Assembly: GCF_026210795.1 (NCBI RefSeq)
Contig: NC_089448.1
Location: 3,162,001-3,226,000 of the forward strand
DNA: 64,000 bases
Reading direction: 5' to 3'
Origin: Rhizophagus irregularis
Lineage: Eukaryota; Glomeromycota; Glomeromycetes; Glomerales; Glomeraceae
Below the pieces are notes generated by a model. The model saw nothing but the letters and a program-made list of their open reading frames with translations. It did no database searches and was not told the DNA's origin. Shown piece after piece: positions 44,802-54,998 of this stretch (positions are counted from its first letter, which is position 1; every line of letters begins with the position of its first letter). A program made the position numbers and the translations under genes.

Positions 44802-47800
44802 ATGACGGATTTAACTTCTTTTAATAAACTTTATAAACTTTTTAAAAACAACTTCGTTAACAAGATAACAATTAATATTAATAATAAACAATCAAGGAAT
44901 ACATTACATCATGGAAAACATACTCTTAAAGCTGGAAATAAATTAACTATACCGTTACCCGTAACAATAAATCGCAGAGAAATGGGATTTATGTAAATAA
45001 CCTATTTGTTATTTCTTTCTTATTATAAGTTGTTTTCTTAATAGGCCACATTGACGTACTATAGAGGGTCCAAGTCAACAATTGAAAAGGCTTGCGGGAT
45101 TGTTACCTATGAAATTGATGAAAAACACAAAAACAACTCACCATTACTTCTTATTGTGGGTTGGAGGGTAAGTCAATAATTTTTTTTTATCAAAACTGCA
45201 CCACAACGGATTCTTTGTGTATTATATTATATGTATTTTGGCATTCGTTGCTTTATATAAATAATGATGTAAAGTCCCGAAAGTAAGCACCCCAAAAGTA
45301 AGCACTCTTACCAGAATTATTACAATTTTGGCCTACATTATGATGAACTTGGTTGGCATTATGTGCATGCTTACTTTCAGGACCTTTCGTTAATTTTGGC
45401 CAAAATGATCAAATAATAAAGAAAATAAGATTAATAAAGAAAATAAAAACAATAAGAAATTAAAAACAATACAGAAATTAAAACAATGAAGAAATTAAAA
45501 ATAATAAAGAAATTAAAAACAATGAAGACCTGTTCTTTGTGAATCTTAGCACACATGGCAATTTTGATTGTGTGAGAATTTTTATAGATGATGTGCGCTA
45601 TATACTTTGCCATATTACTAAGCAAATTTAACAATGTGCGCTACTATTAATAAATCCGAACATCAATATGGAGCGAATTTCAAAGTCATGTGCGGAGCGC
45701 ATATTCCGAACATCGGATGTACGTTACGCACGATGCGTACGTTAAGGAACCTTATTTTTTTTGACCCACATATACTGTATTACATATAGGAGGATCAAAA
45801 AAGGGTGTCGTACAGGGTCAAAAGATAATTTTTGCTACAGTGGGGTGTATGATATTAACGTACGAACTGGCCAGGGTTAATGTAACACTATCACGTGCAA
45901 CTGCATAACTCTAAACTCGGGCCAGTTTGTACGGGCAATTAGGAAACATGTAGCGTATAGAGACCCTTGTGTGTAGCGTATGGCGATCTTTTGCTATGTA
46001 CGTATGGTTGCACTGAGTGTACTGCACATACATACATGGCAAATAAATAATAATAATATTAATTAAATCAAAACGTACGTACGTATGAATGAAATAAGAG
46101 ACCAAACGCACGTAAATACAAATAATAAGGCGCAGCCGCAGTAACTATTCTACACGTGTCACGTAACCATATGCTGCGCCACTGCATCTATATTTCATAT
46201 TTACTTTATTCATCTTACGTTATATTTATATTTATCTTTTATAGACTAACAAAATTGTTTGATTTATTGTAAAAGTACTTGCAAAATATAAACTTTATTT
46301 AAAATAAAAGTAATGCATTTATTTGTATACTTCTAACTTCAGTTGCAGATATTATTATTATAGTTAAGCTAACATATTTTTATTAAAAAATATTTAAGAT
46401 TGACCTAAATAAACGATTCATTTTCTTTCTTTCTTTGAGAATTTGCTATTTCTAATGCTTCAGCTTCAGCCTCTTTTTTCCTAACCTCAGCTGCACGCTC
46501 ACATAATGCCATTTTTCTTTCTTCAATTTCTAATTGAGATATTTCATTCATAGTTGATATTTCTTCACTTTTTTCTTGTTTACTTTTCTTCAATGATTTG
46601 TTTCTATTAACAGAAGATCTTTTTAATGATGATTTTGTAGGCAACTCATCATTTGTTAAATCAATAACAGATTCTTTACTTTTTTGATTATGAGATGCTA
46701 TGTATAATATAATAAAAAATTAGAATTTTACACAAATAAAATTTAATAATTAAAAATAATTTTTATATAATATGTTTACCTTTACGTGTTATTGACTCTT
46801 GTGTTCTTTTAATTTCACTTCTGTCCCGATGAGTGTAAGGAACTCCTGATTTATTACAGATGTCTATTGTTTTGTAGCATCGTTCATCAAATCGTTTTCC
46901 TCTTTATATATAGAATAAAATTTTATATCAGTTTAATAATTTTATATAACAATGCTAAATTACTAATAAAATAGTATACCTTAATATGGCTGATAATAAT
47001 GACAATTGTTTTCCTTCTCTATTTACCATAGAGTGAGCTGCTTCAGCATAATTTGTATTTGATCCGCTTTTAAGCCAAATTTCAAATAAATTGATTTAAT
47101 GATGCTAATACATATGACTGTTGATAATAATCTACCCATTCTATAAAAATAATTTTTTATTAGAAAAATTTTAAACATATAATTAACATCAGATAAATAT
47201 AAATATATTTTACCTTTTATTCCATTATCATTTGTATCCCTAATTTGTTGTAAAAGATCATAAACGGCTTCTTTACTAGGTGCACTAGGAATTTGCTTTA
47301 TTAAATTCTTGGTATTTACATTAAATGCTTTATTATGCAAATTTCTAAAAAATTAAAATAAAAAATTAAAATTAAATATTTAAAAAGAAATAAATAAATG
47401 AAATTATATAAATACCGTTGAAAGTGTATAATACATGATTTGAAAATAAAGGTTAAATGAGTTTCCCAGTTTCTTTTACAATCCAAATCATATAAGGCTA
47501 AACCCAACCCCTTAGCTTGCGCTGCGTCTAAATCTGCTAAAATGCACCCAACACCTTCTTTATGAATATGCTTAAATTTAATACATTGTCCACTTATTTC
47601 ACAAATTGTTTGAAATAGGGATGAAAATAATCTATGGTAACCCTCAGCTGTAAAGACATTTGTAAATACTCTACAAAATGACAATACTTTAAAAATAAAA
47701 TTAATATATATTTTCTAATATTTTTAAAAAAAAATAAAATTAAAAAAACTTACTCAAATGATAATTAGAATCATATGTGTTAATTTCGAACTCATTTATT

Positions 47801-50362
47801 TCCCCTTTTACCCGTTTAAAGCTAACATCTATTTGGAACCATTCAAGTGTAATCAACTTTTTTGCTTGTTCAGGAAGCATACATATAATGATTACTTGTC
47901 CATTATTTGTGAAAAGATCTAAAATAAAATAGATTAAATTATTAATATTAATATACTACTTATATATAGATCAATAAAATTTAAAAAACTTACCAATTTT
48001 GTGAACATAATCAATCAAGTCAGAATCTTTATTTGACACATAATGATAGACACCCATCACTCCCTGTCCAAATGGATGTAAGATTTTGTATGCCTTCCCT
48101 ACTAAGTAACGCAACTTGTCAATATTATTTAAGGAAACATGTATTTCTGCTAAAATTTCTTTATTAAAATATGCTTTGATCAAATTTCCTATTAATTTAA
48201 TTAAATTTAGTTAATATTTTACTATTATTAATTGTTCATTAATATTTAATATATATTTATTTACCTGATAATATAGATCTTGAAGTTGTAGTATCATCTT
48301 GATTAATAGCTTGCTCAATTAAGATTTGCAAATTATTTTTAATTCCAGAAGGTGTTCGTTCTGGTGGAGGAGGGGGGTGATTATGGACTCCAATACAAAT
48401 AAGTGCAACAAAAGGACATTTAGTAATGTCATGAGGGATAATTTTAATAAACTGCACAGAGCATGACCTTTCAATTATTTCACCACGAACAACAGCTCCA
48501 TTATCTGTATGTGGCATATCTTAATTTTGATAAAATTAAAAATTAATGTTTTTAAACTAAATAAACACCATTAATCAAATATTAATTAAGAATTTTTTAA
48601 TATATTACCACATTTTTTACGCTTACAACTCCTTGGAATTATCATACTGCATTGTGATAATTCTTGTATCTGAAATAATTTGATGTTTTTTAGCTTAAAA
48701 ATAAAAATTTAAAAATAAAAAAAATGTAAGAAATCAAGAAATACTTACAGATGCAGTACCAGAAAATAATTGTTGAAGTAATGAAATGTTGGTTTCTTCT
48801 GGCTTAATATTAATAAATCGATGCCATTTTTCATTTTGTTTATATTTGTCACATCCAATGAAATACTTTGTTGTTTCAGTCTGCTGATAATTGGCAATTT
48901 TTCCAAGACGAGCTTTTCCATCACAAGATACATTATTATCTTTCTAAAAGGACAAGAAGATTCTTTTGCAGCTAAAAATAATCTAATTATAATTTTAAAT
49001 ATTCAGCAGATGATCTAATTCTAAAGTAGCATAATTAAAAATTAAAAATATAACTTACGAATATGTTTTTGCTTCCTTAGAATTATTATTTTGTTGTTTA
49101 GTGTAATTTTGAAATGTTTCAGAGTCAAAATCCACACTACAATGCTCTTGATTAATAATTTCAGGATTAGAAAACTGGCAATATTTAATTCCTTGACATT
49201 TTCTTGTATCTTTTTTAACAGAAATTCCTCCAAAAAATGGACCTTCCTTAATATTTGCAGAGCCACCAGCACCATTGGTTGAATATTGGATCTTTATTAT
49301 AATAAAAAGGATAAAATTATAATTAAAAAATATTTACTACTATTATCAAATCAAATTTAACATAAACCATATTTACTAACATCTGAAAATGCATCCATAT
49401 GGTTCTTCCAACCAGTTATATTATATATTGTTGCCACTCCATTTGGAGAAGTTTCCGGATATTCTACAGGAGTAGTTGTGTGTATTACCTTTCGAACTTG
49501 TAATTTCTGAGTGAAGAAAGCAAATACTTCTTCATTTTCCTCGCTTTCACTTTCATTATTATTAACTTTGCTCTATTTAAATACTATTTGTTAGACGTCA
49601 GTTAAGAAAATTAAATTACAACTAATTTACCTTATCTTGATCAAAATCTTCTGCAGCAAATTCTTCTATATCTGAAAAATTGTCGATAGAAGACATTATT
49701 AATTATAAAAGATAGAAAATAATTTTAAAATAACAAAAAAATAAAATTATTAATTAAAAAAATTTAATTACATGACGTGTCAAATTTATGAAATTACTGT
49801 GAAGGTTTAGAGCGAAGAATATTATTAAATATCTAATCTATTAATCATGTCATGATGTCAAGTGGAAATTCTTTTAACCGTGTTGTAATTGTATTGTATT
49901 GTAATACAAATACATATGGTTAGTATACGTACGTACAAAAAGTATGTTTGTCATGTCGTACAATCACAAAATCAATGTATAGTGCACATCACTATACACT
50001 ACTTACATAGGTCTCTATACATAACATCTTTTCTATATAATCAGTTTGTACGTTAATATCATAGTACGTTAACGGTTAAGGACACCTCTTTACCAAATAT
50101 GTAAAAATGATCGAATGTTTTCCAGGTACTCTAAAATCAGCTATATTGACCATGTTTATTTCATAATTTTCATTACTAGATAACCATCACCGGGAAAAAC
50201 AAATGGTTTGTCTTCATTGGCTGTGAAGAAGATCCGGATTTCCCAGGTGAAGACATAAGTTCTGTAAATGAATATTTGAAAGAAAATGGAAATATGGGAT
50301 CAGATACTTTGGATTTTGAGGAACATTCAATGACCATTGAAGGATCGATATCTGATGGGTAA
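44802..50362 (+). CDS. small three-exon protein, local family copy 5, MULE in intron 2
   Basis: Exons 44802-44992 and 45065-45167 are followed by exon 3 at 50180-50362, 5 kb away. The three are open and phase-compatible: 477 nt, 158 residues. The N-terminus differs from copies 3 and 4 (MTDLTSFNKLYKLFKNN). Exon 3 has two extra codons ('FPGEDISSVNEY'). Intron 2 normally measures about 300 bp in this family. Here it holds a TAAAG-type MITE (45270) and a 4.2-kb MULE (45848-50063). Sequence just before exon 3 (AAATATGTAAAAATG, ACCATGTTTATTTCATAAT) matches intron 2 of copy 4, which shows that exon 3 belongs to this gene. Whether a 5-kb intron is still spliced in this genome is unknown. Confidence 0.65.
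45270..45387 (-). mobile_element. MITE of the TAAAG family, reversed
   Basis: Inverted ends TAAAGTCCCGAAAGTAAGCA and AAAGGTCCTGAAAGTAAGCA. The interior is the reverse complement of the copy-3 and copy-4 elements, so this was a separate insertion into intron 2 of copy 5. Confidence 0.75.
45848..50063 (-). mobile_element. MULE with GCM1/WRKY-type zinc finger transposase
   Basis: The ends are inverted copies of TATGATATTAACGTAC(G/A)AAC. A further shared block (GTATAGAGACC...GTGTA) lies about 60-110 bp inward, so the TIRs are long and imperfect. The 9-mer GTACGTTAA follows the right end (50064-50072). The only left copy of that 9-mer lies at 45737-45745, about 100 bp outside the left TIR, so the target duplication is uncertain. 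The transposase gene runs on the minus strand inside. The element sits in intron 2 of family copy 5. Confidence 0.7.
46405..49696 (-). pseudogene. MULE transposase gene (multi-exon, frameshifted)
   Basis: The minus-strand start at 49696 (MSSIDNFSDIEEF) begins an acidic N-terminus. Exons 49696-49631, 49572-49381 and 49291-49059 join well. The third holds 'KCQGIKYCQFSNPEI'. The block at 48517-48257 has 'KCPFVALICIGVHNHPPPPP', the Cys-His-rich DNA-binding finger related to WRKY-GCM1. The catalytic core follows: 'FQIDVSFKRVKGEINEF' (about 47800-47840), 'CILADLDAAQAKGLG' (about 47500-47550), 'CIIHFQR' (about 47420) and 'NYAEAAHSMVNREG' (about 47010-47050) give the D, D, C-H and E positions. The C-terminus (46644-46405) is a Lys/Glu-rich coiled coil. 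Frame breaks near 48930 and 47085 suggest it is no longer functional, unless I have mis-set the introns there. Confidence 0.7.
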
Positions 50363-53300
50363 TTATATTATGATAAATTATTCAATCAAAATAAATACAT
50401 AATACATACTGTACATCGATAGGAATAATGCACAACTCAACATTTGTATCCGCTCTCGGGGTAGAATTTTTTCTTGATAGGTTTTTGTATTTTCAAAAAT
50501 GTATTTATTTCATTGATTTTCGGTACATCAGTTTTCGGTATATTTTTCTTAGTTTTTTTTACTTCCCAAAATTTCAGAGATACAGTACATGTAGATTTAC
50601 GATTTCACCAAATTAGCGATCCTGCAAAGTCATATTACATCCCTTATTTAATTATTGATATAGTTGTTTTAGATAATTTATTTAATTTATCTTTCGTTCT
50701 TATAAATTTTTATTTTTTTTTATTTTTATTTTTTTTACTAGTTTTTTTTTATTTCTATTTTGAAATTTTATTTATATTTTATATTTGATTATACAAAATT
50801 TGAATAAATTTAATCCTTCTGTACTAGAAATTTGGAAGAAATTTTATTTCATCGGTCTCTCGTTGATCGGTGTGATATTTTGTTTTATACGAAATAATTT
50901 TTCAATAAAGCTATTACGAGGCCATTGATTGATTATTGCTATAATATTGTTTTATTCATTTCGCTGAAAGGGTATATTCTTTATTTTATATTATTTACCG
51001 TATATAAAATAAAATAAAGGCTTAACCGATCAACAATTCATAAATCCACATGACCAAGTATCGTCATTCTCCATTTTAAGACAGAAGAAAAAAATTGTGT
51101 TCAGAGAGTACTCATAAAAATTCAATTTTTCGTTCTATCTTAAATATTTAATTTTTATTAAATTTGCAATTATTAATTTATAACTTTAATAGTATCAAAT
51201 TTCAAAATAATAATAATTATTTATCTATTCAATTTACATTATTTCTTTGCACGTTCATGATAGAGATAAACTTAACAAACACAATTGCTTAATTTGGTTT
51301 AATAAAGTACAACACCTAAAAGTTCATCATCAATTCTCATCAGAGATAAATTAGGTAATTTTAGAGTCATAAACTTTACTATGAAAATCTATCAAAAAGA
51401 AATTTTGCAAGAATTATTTAAGGATAATAAAATTTTTTCGTTATATAACTTCTAACAGGTAACTACTACTCGATTTATAAAATAATATTCAAGAAATTTA
51501 TTATGATAATTTTTTATTTTGATAATATTAGAACTTTACAAATAGAGTGATTATTATGAGATGTTCCGATTGAATGATATTTGATTGTTATCGTTGTAGG
51601 GACCAACCCGCACCTTTACGTGCATAATTTGTTAATTCACTGCCACCGGTTGGTATGCAAAAAGAATATTTTATTTATTAGAGGTAAAATGTATTTTTCA
51701 CAAGTTCAAAAGTCGAAATAAAAATGAAAAATTCAAGAAAGAAAAGAATTTCTAAGTTATGTTATTCAAAATACTTCCAAAGCCTATTCAAATGAAAACC
51801 AAGAGTTCTAGAATGACCTATAAAATTCCGGTAAAATTTTAAATAAAATTTCCAAAATTATAAAATTGAATTTTCTAATTGATCTAAGCTTACGTCGATG
51901 ATTTATATACTGTAGTGCAATTTCCTAAATTGTCCCCGACACAAAAATTCATCTTACCATTTCGGACCGCAGTTAAAACACACTACGCCTCAAAATTAAA
52001 TAAAGTCGTCCCTTACATCATCAGATTTTCATAGACTAATATTTTTATTAGACATAGCAATAACACATGATTTATATAATAAAGTGGAGTAAAAAAATAT
52101 GGTGTAAATAAATATTTTGTAGGAAAAGTTAAATAATCTTATAAAGTGGATTAAAATAGCATAAAAATGAAATTTATAGAAAGTTAGATAAAACTTATTT
52201 ATGATGCTATTAATTAAAACTGTCAAAACGATCACTTTTATTGGATATAGTCATATAGGGCTATATCGGTCCTGTGACCGATATAGCTACTCCCCCATCA
52301 AATAACTATTTATTATAAATTATGGGATTCAGTAATCAGCAAAATTGTATCTGTTATTATTTTATTATTTTGTAAATTTTTGTGGTCCATAGTTTTTTGA
52401 ACGTGATTGTTATAATTTATTTTTTAGCTGTGATAAGATTTCCAAGAGCCTTTTTATAATAGAAAGAAGATTAATAAATAAGTTGACATCGGATCTTAGA
52501 GTATACAAAGAATGTAACGTGCTATTTATACTCTTTTTTTGGAAAAACAGATCGTAGTTTTATAATATTCTTTTGAATCATGAGTCAATAAATTACGTAA
52601 TGTTAAAATGACAAGCTATTAAAACTAGTTCTCATCAGGAATTTAATATTCAATATTTTCTATAAAGTACAGAAGCAAAAGTAATAATTTATTTCTTTTG
52701 GAAAAAATGAAATATGCAATTAATATTCTTTCTTGTATTTGGGTTTTTTTCGTAAATACAATACTATTTAGTTTGTTCTTGTTTTGTTTTGTTGAAAGTT
52801 TACTTTCATTAGTTTACAATTAGGATTTAGGACACGTAATAAGAAGTAAAATTTGTATTAGCGTTGATTTAAATAATCGATAACAAGAGGTTAATATTAC
52901 CTTATTAGTTATTCTTTTACTGCATTTAAAAATTTCATTTTATTTTTTTTATTTATTTTTCACTTTATCAATAATGCACGATTTTTGAATAAAGAATTGG
53001 GAACAAAGAAAAAAAACTTCTTTTTTTCCTCCTTTCATGGTAATGCAGGCCGACATTACGATGCGTTCTGGCTAGCATTGCCGATCACGTGCACTAGAAT
53101 CGACGGTCAAAATTTCTTACTCGAATACGAGTTTGATACGAATGTGAGCCTAAGTTTTGTGCTGAATATTCGTTGAATATTTTATATGGACTGAGCAGAG
53201 TCTTTGGCGATTTTTTATTGATTTCTACCTTTAATAAAGAAGCTTCCTGGATAATTCACAAATTTTCTTGCTAATTTCTTTTCGGGATAGAATTTATTTC

Positions 53301-53784
53301 ATCGGTATTAGCATTTCACCGACAGACTGTTTCACTGATACAAATATTTATACTCATTCATTCGGGTTATCTCGAGTATACCGCTTATTGATATTATCAA
53401 TAATTATTTTAGTTTCATATTTTCAGCTAGAAACTTTTCCAAATCAGGACTGGCGTCGTCGCTTTGCTCGACGTAATACAAATTGAATAAATAGTGATAA
53501 TCAAACCCATTCATAGGGTAATTTATATCCTCCCTCTATTTATTTATACTACATACTAGTCAATGATCAGAGAGATCCCAGGTTCTTGTGAGATTCCTTA
53601 TCATTTTTTAAATTATTAATTTATATAGCCTTGTTTTTTATAAATACGAGTGATAAAAAATACGAGTAATACTGTATTTCTTATATTGCATTCATTACAG
53701 AACATATTGAGAATTCACGTAAATTTCCCATTTTCAATATCTTACACACAATACTAATTCTATGTTCCCATAATTAAACTAACT
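50363..53784. other. segmental-duplication flank and AT-rich spacer
   Basis: Up to about 51530 this is the diverged downstream flank of family copy 5, colinear with those of copies 3 and 4. A perfect 12-bp-stem hairpin lies at 52260-52287. The open frames at 52985-53176 and 53268-53486 are unrecognised and probably non-coding. Confidence 0.45.
52260..52287. repeat. perfect 12-bp-stem hairpin
   Basis: GCTATATCGGTC, loop CTGT, GACCGATATAGC. No T-tract follows, and fungi do not use Rho-independent terminators. It could be a tiny MITE or a relic. Confidence 0.6.
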
Positions 53785-54281
53785 ATGGTGATTCCATCAA
53801 TTCCGTCATCAGCTATTAGTAATATTACCAAAAAAATTTAGATTAACAGGATAACAATTAAGATTGACAATACCGAATCAAAGATTAAATTACATTATGG
53901 AAAACGTTTTCTTGGAAATACATTAATTACACCGTTACCTGTAACTGTCAATCGTGGTGAAACTGGATTTATGTAAGCATTATGTCTGACATTTATCATT
54001 TTGAAGTTGTTTGTTTATATTGAACATTTCATTATAGAAAGTTCGGGTCGGTAATTAAGAAAGCTTTTGGGATGATCATTACGAAGTTGACAACAAGCAT
54101 GAGGGTAACTTACATTACTTTTTGTTGTGGGTTGGAAGTTTCCGGGTCATCTAATGTCGGCTAAATTACTATGCTTATTTTTTTAGGAATCTATCATTGG
54201 AAAAAACAAATGGTTTGTTTTTATTGGCTGTAAAACAGATCCAGATTTTCCAAATGAAAGATCTATAAATGAATATTTAGA
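53785..54281 (+). pseudogene. local family copy 6, 5' part (cut by a 9.6-kb insertion)
   Basis: Exon 1 (53785 to about 53972) matches the family but has an in-frame TAG after 'SNITKKI'. Exon 2 (about 54040-54135) has a frameshift after 'KKAFGMIIT'. Exon 3 starts at 54187 ('ESIIGKNKWFVFIGCKTDPD') and stops abruptly at 54281, after the codons for 'NEYL', where the outer transposon begins. The remaining exon 3 bases are at 63898-63978. Confidence 0.8.
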
Positions 54282-54998
54282 CCCTATAAGAAATCTGTGT
54301 ACGGAAAGGATACGTTTTGTATACATTTTATGTACGTTTCTATAGATTCTGTATACAAATTCCGTATATTTAATAAGCAATTCATTTTTGAACATTTTTT
54401 TTAAAAACTAATGTATATGAAAAAAATTAGTCATGCGGAATGTATACAGAATTTTTAAACTTAATATTTTTAGGATAATTTTAGCACGTCTGAAATGTGT
54501 GTCAGGTTGACGGCGCAGTGTGGCCAGCGATTTTTTCCAAAAAAATTAAATTGCAATTTTTTTTTAAAAATAAAACCTTTAAATTACTATACTAAATGTA
54601 TTTTCGTCCGCTCTGCAAATTTACTTAGAGTAGAGGTGTGCTCCGGTAAAATCCATTCAATCCGTCATCCGATCCGATCAAAAAACGGATCATCCGGATT
54701 AAGAATGAACGGATTGCGGATAATCCGGATGGATCTGTTGGATAACATCGGATTGATCAGATGTTACATGGATGACTGGATTGACCGGATTGATCAGATA
54801 ATCTGGTCAAATTCATAACTTTTTTTTTTTTTAAACATAAATGTTTTTTTTTAAAAAAAAACACCTTTTTTTCTTTAGGACGGACTTGGACTTGGACTTC
54901 GGAACGACTTGGACGGCTTGAATTTCGAAAAGTAAGTGTAAATTTCTTTTTCTTTTGTCTTGAGAACGTCACTAAACGTTCCTTTACTTCATTTCTTT

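Noticed and set aside
52985..53486. Two adjacent open frames with normal-looking composition
   Set aside because: They are in different frames, no credible intron joins them, and no motif is recognised; left as unassigned spacer.
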